64,000 bases of DNA from Burkholderia sp. NRF60-BP8 (lineage in GTDB: Bacteria; Pseudomonadota; Gammaproteobacteria; Burkholderiales; Burkholderiaceae), in assembly GCF_001522585.2 (NCBI RefSeq), contig NZ_CP013372.1:2046001-2110000 (forward strand). The letters are read 5' to 3'. The notes beneath the pieces are model-generated. The model was given only the letters and a program-made list of their open reading frames with translations, did not search any database and was not told the origin of the DNA. Below are positions 43,727 through 56,094 of this stretch, in pieces. A program made the position numbers and the translations under genes. Position 1 is the stretch's first letter; each line of letters starts with the position of its first letter.

Positions 43727-44866
43727 TCACGCCGCGCCGAGATCGGCGAGTGGATGCGCGAACAGCTTCCACGGCGACGTCAGGAAATGCCGCACGCGCT
43801 CGGCGCGCAACTCGACGAGCGACGCGGGCGCCCAGCGCGGCTTGCGATCCTTGTCGACGAGATGCGCGCGCACGCCTTCGCAGAAGTCGCCTTCCTCGAT
43901 CGCGCGCGCCACGATGCCGAGCTCCATCCGGAACGATTCCGCGAGCGTCATCTGCCGGCCGCGCAGCAGCGCCTCTCGCGTCACGGCGAGCATCGTCGGC
44001 GAATGGCTCGCGAGCGCATCGAGCGTCGCCTGCAACCATTGACGGTGCTCGCGCGCCAGCTCGTCGCGCGCCAGGTCCTGCGTGAGCGTCGCGACGATCC
44101 GCTCGACGGTCGAGCGCTTGTCGAAGTGGCGGACGATCCACGGCATCTGGCCGTCGAGCGCCGCATGCGGCACCACGTTGCACGGCGGCTCGAACACCTT
44201 GCGCAACAACGGCAGCGCATCGCCATCCCATTTCACGCTTTCGATGCGCGTCTCGAACGTGTCGAGCCACGCGGACGGCACGCACAGGTCCGCGAGCTTC
44301 GCGCTCAGCGCGTCTGCGCCCGACAGCATCGCGCCGGTCAGCCCCACGTACAGTTCGAGTTCGGCCGGCATGCGCGACAGGAAATGCGTCGCCCCCACGT
44401 CGGGCACGAGGCCGATGCGCGTTTCCGGCATCGCGATCTTGCTGCGCTCGGTCGCGACACGCAGCGCCGCGCCCTGCGCGAGCCCCATGCCGCCGCCCAT
44501 CGTCACGCCGTCCATCAGCGCGACCACCGGCTTCGGGAACGTGTGGATCGCGTAGTCGAGCCGGTATTCGTCGACGAAGAACGGCAGCCAGGTCTCGCGC
44601 TGCGCGACCATCCTGTACAGCGCGCGCACGTCGCCGCCTGCGCAGAAGCCCTTCTCGCCCGCGCCGCGCAGCACGACCGCGACGATCTGGTCGTCGTGGC
44701 GGCAGCGCTCGAACAGCGCGGTCAGCTCGCCGATCATTGCGTACGACAGCGCGTTGAGCGCGGCCGGCCGGTTCAGCGTGATCAGCGCTACGCGGTTCAC
44801 CACGCGAAACAGCACCTCGGGCGCATGCTCCGCGAATGCGTCGTGATTCGTCACCGGCGTGCTCAT
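43727..44866 (-). CDS. 3-Hydroxyisobutyryl-CoA hydrolase (enoyl-CoA hydratase fold)
   Basis: 379 residues from ATG 44866, the length of HIBCH rather than of a plain hydratase (~260). Crotonase motifs: RGAGEKGFCAGGDVRALY (oxyanion loop), MDGVTMGGGMGLAQGAALRV, and the HIBCH-type ETRIGLVPDVGATHFLSRMP. It releases CoA from 3-hydroxyisobutyryl-CoA in valine catabolism. Its start overlaps the stop of the hydratase gene by 4 bp; it is the last gene of the operon. Confidence 0.88.
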   Translation of the reverse strand: MSTPVTNHDAFAEHAPEVLFRVVNRVALITLNRPAALNALSYAMIGELTALFERCRHDDQIVAVVLRGAGEKGFCAGGDVRALYRMVAQRETWLPFFVDEYRLDYAIHTFPKPVVALMDGVTMGGGMGLAQGAALRVATERSKIAMPETRIGLVPDVGATHFLSRMPAELELYVGLTGAMLSGADALSAKLADLCVPSAWLDTFETRIESVKWDGDALPLLRKVFEPPCNVVPHAALDGQMPWIVRHFDKRSTVERIVATLTQDLARDELAREHRQWLQATLDALASHSPTMLAVTREALLRGRQMTLAESFRMELGIVARAIEEGDFCEGVRAHLVDKDRKPRWAPASLVELRAERVRHFLTSPWKLFAHPLADLGAA

Positions 44867-45657
44867 CGTTGCGACTCCCCATCGGTGCGCCACTGCGGCG
44901 CGCGCTTGCCGAGGAACGCCGCCACGCCTTCGCGCGGATCGGCCGTGTCGAACAGGTCGACGAAGCGCTCGCGCTCGACCGCGAGCGCCGCGCCGCGCGG
45001 CACGCCGCGACGGGCGAGGCCGATCAGCTCCTTGCTGTAGCCGACCGCATGCGGGCTTTGCCGTGCGACGTTGCGCGCCAGCGCGAGCGCCGCGTCGCGC
45101 GCGGCGCCGCTTTCCACCACGTCCTCGACGAGGCCGATCCGCAGCGCGGTGGCCGCATCGACGCGCGCGCCGGTCAGGATGATCTTCTTCGCCCAGCCTT
45201 CGCCGACGAGCCAGGGCAGCGTCTGCGTGCCGAGCCCGCACGGCAGCAGGCCGACCGACGGTTCGGGCAGCGCCATCTGCGCATGCGCCTCCGCGATCCG
45301 CAGGTCGCACGCGAGCGCGCATTCGAGGCCGCCGCCCATCGCATAGCCGTTGATCGCCGCGATCGTCACGACGCGCGCATCGTGCAGCGCCTCGAACGCC
45401 GCGCCGAAGCGCGACGCCATCGCGCGCGCGACCGCGCGGTCGCCGTCGGCGAACGTGTTGAGATCGGCGCCCGCGCTGAAGAACTTCGGGCCGTCGCCGG
45501 TAATCACCAGCGCGCGCACGCGCGGGTTCGCATTCAGTTCGGCGACGGTGGCCTGCAACTGCTGCAGCCCGTCGGCGGTAAAGGCGTTCGCGGGCGGACG
45601 CTTGAGCGTCGCGCACGCGATCGCGCCGTCGTCGACGTAGTCGAGTTCGATCATCAC
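44863..45657 (-). CDS. Enoyl-CoA hydratase
   Basis: 264 residues, typical crotonase size. VITGDGPKFFSAGADLNTFA and AAINGYAMGGGLECALACDLRIA give both oxyanion-hole segments; the acidic residues come later in ALPEPSVGLLPCGLGTQTLPWLVG. In this operon it should hydrate methacrylyl-CoA. It overlaps the hydrolase gene downstream and mmsB upstream by 4 bp each, so translation is coupled. Confidence 0.9.
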   Translation of the reverse strand: MMIELDYVDDGAIACATLKRPPANAFTADGLQQLQATVAELNANPRVRALVITGDGPKFFSAGADLNTFADGDRAVARAMASRFGAAFEALHDARVVTIAAINGYAMGGGLECALACDLRIAEAHAQMALPEPSVGLLPCGLGTQTLPWLVGEGWAKKIILTGARVDAATALRIGLVEDVVESGAARDAALALARNVARQSPHAVGYSKELIGLARRGVPRGAALAVERERFVDLFDTADPREGVAAFLGKRAPQWRTDGESQR

Positions 45658-46553
45658 GCGTCCTTCTTCGTGGCCGGTTGGTACAGGCGGATCACCGCCG
45701 AGAAATCGAGCTGGCCGTCGCCGCGGCTGCTCATCGTCTGGTACAGCTGCTGCGCGAGCGCGCCGAGATAGACGGGCTGGCGCGCCTGCTTCGCCGCATC
45801 GTTCGCGAGGCCGAGATCCTTCAGCATCAGGTCGGTGCCGAAGCCGCCGGAGTAGCCGCGCGACGCCGGCGCGGTCTCGATCACGCCCGGATACGGGTTG
45901 TAGGTGTCCGAACTCCAGCAGCGGCCCGTCGACGTGTTGACGATGCCGGCCAACACCTTCGGGTCGATGCCGAGCGCGACGCCGAGCGACATCGCCTCCG
46001 ACACCGCCGCCATCGAGATGCCGAGCACGAGGTTGTTGCAGACCTTCGCGACCTGCCCCATGCCCGTCGCGCCGCAGTGGACGATGTTCTTGCCCATGCC
46101 GGCGAGCACGGGCTTCACGCGCTCGAAATCCGCATCGCTGCCGCCGACCATGAAGGTCAGCGTGCCGGCCGCCGCGCCGCCGGTGCCGCCCGACACCGGC
46201 GCATCGACGAACGCGCCGCCGTGCTCGCGCACCAGTGCGCCGAACGCCTGCGCGCTCGCCGGGTCGATCGTGCTCGAATCGATCACCGTCGCGCCCGCGC
46301 CGAGGCCGGCCAGCACGCCGTTCTCGCCGGACAGCACCGAGCGCACGTGCGGCGCGGCCGGCAGCATCGTGATCACGAACGTCGCGCCCGACGCCGCATC
46401 GCGCGGCGACGCGGCCGCCTGCGCGCCGGCGTCCTGCAGCGCGCGCAACGCGTCGGCGCTCAGGTCGAACGCGTGCACGTCATGGCCGGCTTTCAGCAGG
46501 TTCAGCGCCATCGGCGCACCCATGTGGCCGAGGCCGATGAATCCGATTTTCAT
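45654..46553 (-). CDS. mmsB: 3-Hydroxyisobutyrate dehydrogenase
   Basis: 299 residues from ATG 46553 with GAGGAAAC upstream. Rossmann start MKIGFIGLGHMGAPMALNLL; the substrate motif FVDAPVSGGTGGAAAGTLTFMVGG; the catalytic-lysine segment GMGQVAKVCNNLVLGISMAA. It oxidises 3-hydroxyisobutyrate to methylmalonate semialdehyde with NAD+, feeding MmsA, whose gene lies 18 bp upstream. Confidence 0.93.
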   Translation of the reverse strand: MKIGFIGLGHMGAPMALNLLKAGHDVHAFDLSADALRALQDAGAQAAASPRDAASGATFVITMLPAAPHVRSVLSGENGVLAGLGAGATVIDSSTIDPASAQAFGALVREHGGAFVDAPVSGGTGGAAAGTLTFMVGGSDADFERVKPVLAGMGKNIVHCGATGMGQVAKVCNNLVLGISMAAVSEAMSLGVALGIDPKVLAGIVNTSTGRCWSSDTYNPYPGVIETAPASRGYSGGFGTDLMLKDLGLANDAAKQARQPVYLGALAQQLYQTMSSRGDGQLDFSAVIRLYQPATKKDA

Positions 46554-46571
46554 GTTTGTTTCCTCCACCGC

Positions 46572-48101
46572 TCAATGCAGCCGGATCGTCGTATTCACCG
46601 GGCCGGCCGTCGTGTCGTCGTCGAACCAGCGCGCGGTGACCGTCTTGGTCTGCGTGTAGAACTGCACGACCTGCTTGCCGTACGGGCCGAGATCGCCGAG
46701 CTTCGAGCCGCGCGAACCGGTGAAGCTGAAGAACGGCACCGGCACCGGAATCGGGATGTTGATGCCGACCTGGCCGACGTCGATCTCGCTCTGGAACTTG
46801 CGCGCCGCCGCGCCGCTCTGCGTGAAGATGCCCACGCCGTTGCCCATCGGATTCGCGTTGACGAGCGCGATCGCGTCGTCGAGCGTGTCGACCTCCATCA
46901 CGACCAGCACCGGCCCGAAGATTTCATGCGTGTAGATCGACATGTCGGTCGTCACGCCGGAGAAGATCGTCGGGCCGATGAAGTTGCCGTCCTCGTAGCC
47001 GGGCACCTTCACGTCGCGACCGTCGAGTTCGAGCTTCGCGCCTTCCTTGATGCCCGCATCGATCAGCGTCAGGATCCGGGCCTTCGCGCCGCGCGACACG
47101 ACCGGGCCGACGTCGGTGCCCGCTTCGGCACCTGCATTGACCTTCAGCGCCTTCGCCTTCGCGACGATGTCGGGCAGCCACTCGCGCGCCTTGCCCACCA
47201 GCACCGCGACGGAGGTCGCCATGCAGCGCTGGCCGGCCGCGCCGAAGCCCGCGCCGACGAGCGCGTTGATCGTCTGCTCGCGGTTCGCGTCGGGCAGCAC
47301 GATCGCGTGGTTCTTCGCGCCCATCATCGACTGCACGCGCTTGCCGTGCTGGCCGCCGAGGTTGTAGACGTGCGTGCCGACCGCCGTCGAACCGACGAAC
47401 GAGATCGCCTTCACGAGCGGATGCGTGCAGATCGCGTCGACGACTTCCTTGCCGCCGTGCACGACGTTCAGCACGCCTTTCGGTATGCCGGCCTCGAGCG
47501 CGAGTTCGACGAGTTCCATCGTCGACATCGGGTCCTGCTCCGACGGCTTCAGCACGAACGTGTTGCCGCACACGATCGCCATCGGGAACATCCACAGCGG
47601 AATCATCGCGGGGAAATTGAACGGCGTGATGCCCGCGCACACGCCGAGCGGCTGGCGCAGCGTGTAGGTATCGACGCCGCCCGCGACGTTCTCGGCGAAT
47701 TCGCCCAGTTGCAGCGTGCCGATCGAGCATGCGTGCTCGACCACTTCGAGGCCGCGGAAGATGTCGCCTTCGGCGTCGGGAATCGTCTTGCCCTGCTCGG
47801 CCGTCAGCGTCTTCGCGATGCGCTGCTGGTTCGCGCGCACCAGATCCTGGAACTTCAGCATGATGCGCATGCGCGCGGCGATCGGCGTGTTCTTCCACGT
47901 CGCATACGCGGCGTGCGCGGCCTGCACGGCCGCGTCGACCTCCGCGACGGTCGCGAACGGCACGCGCGCGAGCACCTGCTGCGTCGCCGGGTTGACGACG
48001 TCGCGCCACTCGTCGGTGGCGGACTCGACGAAAGCGCCGTCGATCAGCAGCTTGACCGTCGGCACGTCTTGCCCCGTACGGGGCGTCGGATTCGCGTTCA
48101 T
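46572..48101 (-). CDS. mmsA: Methylmalonate-semialdehyde dehydrogenase
   Basis: 509 residues. The aldehyde dehydrogenase fold shows [40 protein letters not shown], the catalytic cysteine in [17 protein letters not shown], and [19 protein letters not shown]. It is CoA-acylating and makes propionyl-CoA from methylmalonate semialdehyde in valine degradation. ATG 48101 overlaps no neighbour; the CoA-ligase gene ends 112 bp upstream. Confidence 0.94.
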   Translation of the reverse strand: MNANPTPRTGQDVPTVKLLIDGAFVESATDEWRDVVNPATQQVLARVPFATVAEVDAAVQAAHAAYATWKNTPIAARMRIMLKFQDLVRANQQRIAKTLTAEQGKTIPDAEGDIFRGLEVVEHACSIGTLQLGEFAENVAGGVDTYTLRQPLGVCAGITPFNFPAMIPLWMFPMAIVCGNTFVLKPSEQDPMSTMELVELALEAGIPKGVLNVVHGGKEVVDAICTHPLVKAISFVGSTAVGTHVYNLGGQHGKRVQSMMGAKNHAIVLPDANREQTINALVGAGFGAAGQRCMATSVAVLVGKAREWLPDIVAKAKALKVNAGAEAGTDVGPVVSRGAKARILTLIDAGIKEGAKLELDGRDVKVPGYEDGNFIGPTIFSGVTTDMSIYTHEIFGPVLVVMEVDTLDDAIALVNANPMGNGVGIFTQSGAAARKFQSEIDVGQVGINIPIPVPVPFFSFTGSRGSKLGDLGPYGKQVVQFYTQTKTVTARWFDDDTTAGPVNTTIRLH

Positions 48102-48213
48102 CAGAGCACTCTCCTTGCAGTGGGTCGCGGCGTGGCGGCATGCCGCCGCGCGACCGGTTCGATTCGGCTGCGGGCGGCCGCGGCGGCATGCGGCGCGCGC
48201 GGCCCGCGGCCGG

Positions 48214-49920
48214 TCATTTCAGTTCGGCGGCGAAATCCTCTTCCCAGTATTCGCCGGGCATGCGCGCGGTCGCGTCGTCGCCGCGCTCGATCTCGCGGCG
48301 GCGCAGCTCGACGCGGCGGATCTTCCCCGAGATCGTCTTCGGCAGCTCCGCGAATTGCAGGCGGCGAATGCGCTTGTACGGCGCGAGCTTCTCGCGCGAA
48401 AAACGGAAGATCTCCAGCGCGAGCGCGGGGCTTTCCTCGTAGCCCTGGCGCAGCGTGATGAACGTCTTCGGCACCGACAGCCGCACCGGGTCCGGGCTCG
48501 GCACGACGGCCGCTTCCGCGATCGCCGGATGCTCGATCAGCACGCTTTCCAGTTCGAACGGGCTCAGCCGGTAGTCGGACGACTTGAACACGTCGTCCGC
48601 GCGGCCGACGTACACGTAGTAGCCGTCGTCGCGACGCATCGCGATGTCCGACGTGCGGTAGTGGCCGTCGCGCATCGCATGGGCCGTCGCGTCGGGATTG
48701 TTCGCATAGCCGTTCATCAGCCCGACCGGGCGCGCGGCGCCATCGCCGAGCGGCAGCGCGACCTCGCCTTCGCTGACGGGCGCGCCGTCCGGATCGAGCA
48801 GCGCGATCCGGTAGCCGGGCAGCGGCCGGCCCATCGAGCCCGCGACCACCGGCTGACCCGGCGAGTTGCCGATCAGGCAGGTCGTCTCGGTCTGGCCGTA
48901 GCCGTCGCGGATCGAGATGTTCCACGCCTTCTTCACGCGCTCGATGATCTCGGGATTCAGCGGCTCGCCCGCGCCGACGATCTCGCGCAGCTTCACGTCG
49001 AACGACGCAAGCGGCTGCTGCACGAGCATGCGCCACACGGTCGGCGGCGCGCACAGCGTGGTCACCCGGTATTTGACGAGCGCATCGAGCACGAGCTTCG
49101 GCTCGAAGCGCGCATAGTTGAACGCGAACACACACGCCTGCGCATTCCACGGCGCGAAGAAGCAGCTCCACGCATGCTTCGCCCAGCCGGGCGAGCTGAT
49201 GTTCCAGTGGATGTCGCCCGGCTGCAGGCCGACCCAGTACATCGTCGTCAGATGGCCGACCGGATACGTGCGGTGCGTATGCTCGACGAGCTTCGGCTTG
49301 GACGTCGTGCCCGACGTGAAGTACAGCAGCATCGGATCGTTCGCGTGCGTGACGGCGTCCGGCTCGAACGCGGCGCTCGCCGCATAGCCGTCGTTCATCG
49401 CGAGCCAGCCCGCGCGCGGCGCGCCGGCGACGATCTTTTGCGCGAGGCCGAGATCGGGCTGCTCGAACTTCGCGGTTTCGTTCTCGTCGACGATCGCGTA
49501 TTTCGCGCCGCCGATGCGCACGCGGTCGCGCACGTCGTCGGGCGACAGTTGCGTCGTGGCGGGCAGCACGATCGCGCCGAGCTTCATCGCGGCCAGCATC
49601 GCGTCCCACAGCTCGACGCGGTTGGGCAGCATCAGCAGGATGCGGTCGCCGCGCACGACGCCGATCGAGCGCAGCCAGTTCGCGATCCGCGACGAACGCT
49701 CGGACATCTGCGCGAACGAATACGGATCGCCCGTGCCGGTCGCCGCATCGACGATCCACAGCGCGGGCTCGTCGTTGCCGCGCGCCATCGGGTCGAAGTA
49801 ATCGAGCGCCCAGTTGAACGCGTCGAGCACCGGCCATTCGAACTCGCGGTACGCGGTCTCGTAGTCGGTGCGATGGCGCAGCAGAAAATCGCGTGCGTCC
49901 AGGAATGCCTGTACCGTCAT
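48214..49920 (-). CDS. AMP-dependent acyl-CoA synthetase
   Basis: 568 residues from ATG 49920. ANL-family motifs: [20 protein letters not shown] (P-loop-like A3), [20 protein letters not shown] (A5), [26 protein letters not shown] (A7-A8) and the C-terminal lysine in [14 protein letters not shown] (A10). It activates a short or medium carboxylic acid with ATP to an acyl-CoA. Within the operon it probably lets isobutyrate enter the valine route. Confidence 0.9.
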   Translation of the reverse strand: MTVQAFLDARDFLLRHRTDYETAYREFEWPVLDAFNWALDYFDPMARGNDEPALWIVDAATGTGDPYSFAQMSERSSRIANWLRSIGVVRGDRILLMLPNRVELWDAMLAAMKLGAIVLPATTQLSPDDVRDRVRIGGAKYAIVDENETAKFEQPDLGLAQKIVAGAPRAGWLAMNDGYAASAAFEPDAVTHANDPMLLYFTSGTTSKPKLVEHTHRTYPVGHLTTMYWVGLQPGDIHWNISSPGWAKHAWSCFFAPWNAQACVFAFNYARFEPKLVLDALVKYRVTTLCAPPTVWRMLVQQPLASFDVKLREIVGAGEPLNPEIIERVKKAWNISIRDGYGQTETTCLIGNSPGQPVVAGSMGRPLPGYRIALLDPDGAPVSEGEVALPLGDGAARPVGLMNGYANNPDATAHAMRDGHYRTSDIAMRRDDGYYVYVGRADDVFKSSDYRLSPFELESVLIEHPAIAEAAVVPSPDPVRLSVPKTFITLRQGYEESPALALEIFRFSREKLAPYKRIRRLQFAELPKTISGKIRRVELRRREIERGDDATARMPGEYWEEDFAAELK

Positions 49921-50120
49921 GTGTCGTCTCCGTCCAGTCTCCATGCCCAGCGGTCAACCGGCGCACGTGCTGCAGCACCTGCCCGGCTCCGTGTTGCACG
50001 GCGCACGGTCACGTCGTTGCGTGCCGCGTTCGCCGCGCTGCCCTCGTGCTTGCGTTGTATGCCTGCTTGTTCGACCGTTTGTTCGACTGCGTGATACCCC
50101 GGATGAGCGCGCGCCGCGAC

Positions 50121-51356
<1,236 letters not shown>

Positions 51357-51391
51357 TTACACTGAGCGTTTTTGCCATACCGGCGACACCG

Positions 51392-52426
51392 ATGAAGCAG
51401 GAAGACAAGGGAACCGTCGCGATCGGCCTCGTCGCGTACAGCGTCGCGCTGGCCACGCGGCGCGGCGTCGCGGCCGAGCCGCTGCTCGCGCAGGCCGGCA
51501 TCGCGCCTGCGCTGCTCGAGCAGCCGCGCGCACGCGTGTCCGCGCAGCAATATGGCGCGTTGTGGAACGCGATCGCGCGCACGCTCGACGACGAGTTTTT
51601 CGGGCAGGATCGTCACCCGATGCGCAGCGGCAGCTTCATCGCGATGAGCCAGGCCGCGCTGTCCGCGCGCGACGGGCTGCACGCGATGGCGCGCGCGGTG
51701 AACTTCATGCACTGCGTGCTCGACGACTTGCACGCGGAGCTCGACGCAAACCCGCAACGCGTGCGGCTGCGTTTCGTGCACCGCAACAACGGCGCGACGC
51801 CCGCGATGTTCACGTACGCGACCTATTTCATCATCGTCTACGGCCTCACCTGCTGGCTGATCGGCCGGCGCATTCCGCTGCTGCATGCGAGCTTCCGTTG
51901 CGACACGCCGCCCGCCGATCACGAATATCCGTCGATGTTCTGCGACGACATGCGTTTCAACGAGCCCGATTCGTATGTCGATTTCGATCCCGAATTCGCG
52001 ACGCTGCCGGTCGTGCAGAACGCGAAGACGCTGAAAACGTTTCTGCGCAACGCGCCGGCCAGCTTCATCGTCAAGTACCGCAACCCGAACGCGCTCGCGC
52101 AGCGCGTGCGCGCGGTGCTGCGCGGGATGCCGCCCGCCGCGTGGCCGGGTGCGGGCGGGATGGCCGCGCGGCTGCACGTGGCCGAGGCCACGCTGCGCCG
52201 CAAGCTGCACCAGGAAGGCCACGCGTACCAGTCGATCAAGGACACGCTGCGGCGCGATCTCGCGTTCGAGGCGCTGGCCGACCCCGCACGCACGATCGCC
52301 GACGTCGCGGCCGCGACCGGATTCGCGGAGCCGAGCGCGTTCTACCGCGCGTTCCGCAAATGGAGCGGACGCAGTCCGGCCGACTATCGCGACGAAGTGC
52401 TCGCGCGCGGCGGCGGCGCCAGCTGA
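51392..52426 (+). CDS. AraC-family regulator (OruR-like)
   Basis: 344 residues from ATG 51392. The N-terminal ~210 residues form the AraC-binding-like domain (IGLVAYSVALATRRGVAAEPLLAQAG...), and residues ~250-340 the double HTH (MAARLHVAEATLRRKLHQEG and TIADVAAATGFAEPSAFYRAFRKWSG). This is the OruR/MmsR group that activates amino-acid catabolic genes. Placement opposite the acyl-CoA dehydrogenase gene makes it the likely activator of the valine operon. Confidence 0.88.
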   Translation: MKQEDKGTVAIGLVAYSVALATRRGVAAEPLLAQAGIAPALLEQPRARVSAQQYGALWNAIARTLDDEFFGQDRHPMRSGSFIAMSQAALSARDGLHAMARAVNFMHCVLDDLHAELDANPQRVRLRFVHRNNGATPAMFTYATYFIIVYGLTCWLIGRRIPLLHASFRCDTPPADHEYPSMFCDDMRFNEPDSYVDFDPEFATLPVVQNAKTLKTFLRNAPASFIVKYRNPNALAQRVRAVLRGMPPAAWPGAGGMAARLHVAEATLRRKLHQEGHAYQSIKDTLRRDLAFEALADPARTIADVAAATGFAEPSAFYRAFRKWSGRSPADYRDEVLARGGGAS

Positions 52427-52547
52427 ATCCGGCCGGCGCGGCCGCACCTTCGCGCTTTCCGCCGAAACCGCCTAATCTTCAGGTATCGGGCCCACGCCCT
52501 TTCCGCAAGCCGGACGGCACGCGGTCGTGCGCCGCCCGGACGTCCCG

Positions 52548-54080
52548 ATGCGCTTTCACCGTCATGGGCCGCCGCCGGCCTCTGCCGCGCCCGACGGCCG
52601 CCCCCGTCACCCGCTGTCCGCGCGGGTCGCGCGCGCCGCGCTGTTCGCGGCGCTGCTCGTCGTATGCGCCGCGCTCGCCGCACCGCCATCGGCCGACGCG
52701 CCGGCCGCGCGTCCGGTCGTCGTGATTCCCGTCAATGGCGCGATCGGCCCGGCCAGTGCCGATTTCATCGTGCGTTCGCTCGAGCGCGCGGCCCGCGAGC
52801 ACGCGCCGCTCGCGATCCTGCAGCTCGACACGCCCGGCGGCCTCGATACGTCGATGCGGCAGATCATCAAGGCCATTCTCGGCTCGCCGGTGCCGGTCGC
52901 CGCGTTCGTCGCGCCGGGCGGCGCGCGGGCGGCGAGCGCGGGCACCTACATCGTCTATGCGAGCCACTTCGCGGCGATGGCGCCCGGCACCAATCTCGGC
53001 GCGGCGTCGCCCGTGCAGTTCGGCATCGGCGGCGCCGCGCCGCCGGGTGCGCCACCCGGTGCATCGGGCGCATCGGGCGCATCCGCCACCGCCGCCGCGC
53101 TGCCGACCGACACGCAATCGACCGAGATCCGCAAGGCGATGCAGGACGCGTCCGCGTACATCCGCGGCCTCGCGCAGTTGCGCGGGCGCAATGCGCAATG
53201 GGCCGAGCGCGCGGTGCGCGAGGCCGTGAGCCTGTCGGCGAACGAGGCGCGCATGCAGCACGTCGTCGACCTGATCGCGCAGGATCCGGCCGATCTCGCG
53301 CGCCAGCTCGACGGCCGCGCCGCGACGACCACCGCCGGCACGCTGCATCTCGCGACCGCGCACGCCCCGCTCGTCGTGCTCGCGCCGGACTGGCGCAGCC
53401 GCTTCCTGGCGATCATCGCCGATCCGAACGTCGCGCTGATCCTGCTGACCATCGGCATCTACGGCCTCTTCTTCGAATTCGCGAACCCCGGCTTCGTGCT
53501 GCCGGGCGTCGCCGGCACGATCTGCCTGCTGGTCGGGCTGTTCGCGATGCAGTTGCTGCCGGTCAGCTATGCGGGCCTCGGCCTCGTGCTGCTCGGGCTC
53601 GGCTGCCTCGTCGCCGAGGCATTCCTGCCGACCTTCGGCGTGCTCGGGTTCGGCGGAATCGTCGCGTTCACGATCGGCGCGCTGATGCTGATCGACACCG
53701 ACGTGCCCGGCTACGGAATTCCGTGGCCCGTGATCGCGAGCCTCGCGCTCGGCGGCGGGCTGCTCGTCGCGGGCGTGTCGAGCGTCGCGCTGCGCGCGCG
53801 GCGCCGCCCGGTCGTGACGGGCGCCGAGGCGATGCTCGGCAGCATCGGCGAAGTGCTCGACGACGGCCTGCATCCGGACCAGCCGAACGACGCGGCCGGC
53901 GCCCCGCCGTCGGCCGCCGGCTGGGCGCTCGTGCACGGCGAGCGCTGGCGCGTGGCCAGCCGCACGCCGCTGGCCGCCGGCTGCCGCGTGCGCGTCACCG
54001 GCCGCCACGGGCTGACGCTGACGGTCGCGCCGCTCTACGACGTGCCCGCCCCCGCCCATCCCCAGGGAGAACCTTCATGA
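52548..54080 (+). CDS. NfeD-family membrane serine protease
   Basis: 510 residues from ATG 52548 (52527 also possible; both start codons lack a good ribosome site). Signal peptide near residues 26-45 ([15 protein letters not shown]). The ClpP/SppA-like domain has QLDTPGGLD and the catalytic Ser in [11 protein letters not shown] (Ser130). A Gly/Pro/Ala-rich insert (about 162-185) separates the lobes. Five or so membrane helices and a C-terminal OB-fold NfeD domain follow. It degrades or processes stomatin-type partners; it overlaps the slipin gene by 4 bp. Confidence 0.88.
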   Translation: MRFHRHGPPPASAAPDGRPRHPLSARVARAALFAALLVVCAALAAPPSADAPAARPVVVIPVNGAIGPASADFIVRSLERAAREHAPLAILQLDTPGGLDTSMRQIIKAILGSPVPVAAFVAPGGARAASAGTYIVYASHFAAMAPGTNLGAASPVQFGIGGAAPPGAPPGASGASGASATAAALPTDTQSTEIRKAMQDASAYIRGLAQLRGRNAQWAERAVREAVSLSANEARMQHVVDLIAQDPADLARQLDGRAATTTAGTLHLATAHAPLVVLAPDWRSRFLAIIADPNVALILLTIGIYGLFFEFANPGFVLPGVAGTICLLVGLFAMQLLPVSYAGLGLVLLGLGCLVAEAFLPTFGVLGFGGIVAFTIGALMLIDTDVPGYGIPWPVIASLALGGGLLVAGVSSVALRARRRPVVTGAEAMLGSIGEVLDDGLHPDQPNDAAGAPPSAAGWALVHGERWRVASRTPLAAGCRVRVTGRHGLTLTVAPLYDVPAPAHPQGEPS

Positions 54081-54850
54081 TCGGTTACACGTTCGGCTTC
54101 AGCAGCGTCCTGATCGTCTTCGTCGTGGTGCTCGTCGCGTCGTCGATCCGCATCTTTCGCGAATACGAGCGCGGCGTCGTGTTCATGCTCGGCCGGTTCT
54201 GGAAAGTGAAGGGGCCGGGGCTCGTGCTGATCATCCCGATCGTCCAGCAGGTCGTGCGGATCGACCTGCGCACCGTCGTGTTCGACGTGCCGCCGCAGGA
54301 CGTGATCACGCGCGACAACGTGTCGGTGAAGGTCAACGCGGTCGTGTATTTCCGTGTCGTCGATCCGGAGAAGGCCGTGATCCAGGTCGCGCGCTTCTTC
54401 GACGCGACGAGCCAGCTCTCGCAGACGACGTTGCGTTCGGTACTCGGCAAGCACGACCTCGACGCACTGCTGGCCGAGCGCGAGCAGCTGAACGCCGACA
54501 TCCAGAAGACGCTCGACGCGCAGACGGACGCGTGGGGAATCAAGGTGTCGACGGTCGAGATCAAGCACGTCGACCTGAACGAGACGATGATCCGCGCGAT
54601 CGCGCGGCAGGCCGAAGCCGAGCGCGAGCGGCGCGCGAAAGTGATTCATGCGGAAGGCGAATTGCAGGCGTCGGAGAAGCTGCTGCAGGCCGCGCAGCGG
54701 CTCGCGCAGCAGCCGCAGGCGATGCAGCTGCGCTATCTGCAGACGTTGACGACGATCGCCGCGGACAAGAATTCGACGATCGTGTTCCCGCTGCCGATCG
54801 ATCTGCTGGGGGCGTTGCTGGAGCGGTTGGGTTCAAAACCCGCACCGTGA
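54077..54850 (+). CDS. Slipin / SPFH-domain membrane protein
   Basis: 257 residues. One N-terminal membrane helix ([16 protein letters not shown]), the PHB/SPFH domain ([42 protein letters not shown]), and a coiled-coil C-terminal part ([29 protein letters not shown]). It oligomerises in membrane microdomains and is the partner of the preceding NfeD protease, whose stop overlaps its start (ATGA). Confidence 0.92.
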   Translation: MIGYTFGFSSVLIVFVVVLVASSIRIFREYERGVVFMLGRFWKVKGPGLVLIIPIVQQVVRIDLRTVVFDVPPQDVITRDNVSVKVNAVVYFRVVDPEKAVIQVARFFDATSQLSQTTLRSVLGKHDLDALLAEREQLNADIQKTLDAQTDAWGIKVSTVEIKHVDLNETMIRAIARQAEAERERRAKVIHAEGELQASEKLLQAAQRLAQQPQAMQLRYLQTLTTIAADKNSTIVFPLPIDLLGALLERLGSKPAP

Positions 54851-55150
54851 CGCACCGGCCGCGCTTTCCGAATAACCGAACCGGCAGTCCGGCTCGTCGC
54901 CGGCCGGGACACGTGCCGCCCGGCCCTCTAGAGCCCTCCCTCCATTTCCCCGTTCCATTAGGACAAATCCTCACGTCCCGCCCAGTGGAACCGTCTATTA
55001 TCGTTACATTGATCAATGATACATTAAATGCTGACTGAATAACGCGTGACGGCGGATGCCGGCGCGCGCATTCCGGATCGGCACCCCGCGAAGAACAGGA
55101 CTCGAGTAAGCGCCGATGCGCCAACTCCGGTCGACCCATGGAGACGCATC
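54851..55150. other. Intergenic gap with a palindrome ahead of the M24 peptidase
   Basis: 300 bp without a gene. ATTGATCAAT at 55009-55018 is a perfect palindrome, followed by ATGATACATTAAATG, so the promoter and an operator for the following three-gene cluster may lie here. It is AT-richer than the rest of this section. Confidence 0.4.
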
Positions 55151-56050
55151 ATGACCGCCCACCACCCGCTGCCGGAAGTCCATCTCGACGAACTGCCGCA
55201 ATTCCGCGCGGTCCAGCAGCTGGCGTACCGCTGCGTCGAAACCGTCGGCGCGATGCTGTACCCCGGCATCACCGAGAAGGAAGCCGCGCGCCTCCTGACC
55301 GAATGGCTGCAGGACAACGGCGTGCACGACTGGCTGCACAAGCCGTTCGCGTGGTTCGGCGACCGCACCGCGTTCGAGGGCTTCTCCGGCCTCAAGCACA
55401 TGGGCGGCTTCAATCTCGCGTTCTTCCCGAGCAACCGCCAGCTCGAAACCGACATGCCGGTGATCCTCGACGTCGCGCCGGTGCTCGACGGCATCGTCGC
55501 CGATGTCGGCTACGCGCACTGCCTAGGCCGCAACCCGATCCTCGAGCAGTTGCAGGACGACCTGATGGACCATCGCGACATGATCGTGCGGCTCGTGAAG
55601 GCGCGCCGGCCGATGGCGGAAGTCGCGCAGGAAGTCGACGCGCTGTGCCGCCGCCAGGGCGTCGAGCCGCGCCACAAGGCCTACCCGTTCAAGGTGCTCG
55701 CGCATCGTGTCGCGAAGATCCACAAGCTGTCGAAGCCGCGCTTCGTCGCCCGCTTCGGACTGAACGCGACGCGCAACCTGCTGCTCGACCAGGGCCGCGC
55801 GGCGAAGCAGCAAGGCTGGTCGCCGCTGTGGTCGGTCGACCGCCGCTCCGAGCATGCGCCCGTGCCGGGCCTGTGGGCCGTCGAGCCGCATCTCGGCTTC
55901 GCCGGCGTCGGCGCGAAATTCGAGGAGCTGCTGGTGATCACCGACGACGACGCGTACTGGCTCGACGACGATCTGCCGCACGTGCGCCGCTGGCGCCGCC
56001 GCCAGGCCGAGCGCGCGCAGGCCGCGGCGAACGTGCCGGCCGCCGCCTGA
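55151..56050 (+). CDS. M24-family metallopeptidase-like protein
   Basis: 299 residues from ATG 55151. Pita-bread fold features include LVKARRPMAEVAQEVDALCR and the metal-ligand-like blocks DVAPVLDGIVADVGYAHCLG (two Asp), HKAYPFKVLAHRVAKIHKLS and AVEPHLGFAGVGAKFEELLVI. The usual set is D, D, H, E, E; here the His and two Glu are recognisable. It hydrolyses X-Pro or methionyl bonds, or may be an inactive relative. It heads a co-directional set with the fused hydrolase-SDR and PF10118-like genes. Confidence 0.82.
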   Translation: MTAHHPLPEVHLDELPQFRAVQQLAYRCVETVGAMLYPGITEKEAARLLTEWLQDNGVHDWLHKPFAWFGDRTAFEGFSGLKHMGGFNLAFFPSNRQLETDMPVILDVAPVLDGIVADVGYAHCLGRNPILEQLQDDLMDHRDMIVRLVKARRPMAEVAQEVDALCRRQGVEPRHKAYPFKVLAHRVAKIHKLSKPRFVARFGLNATRNLLLDQGRAAKQQGWSPLWSVDRRSEHAPVPGLWAVEPHLGFAGVGAKFEELLVITDDDAYWLDDDLPHVRRWRRRQAERAQAAANVPAAA

Positions 56051-56094
56051 CCCACCCGCCCCCGCCTTCCGACTCCCTGAACGACGGACTCACG

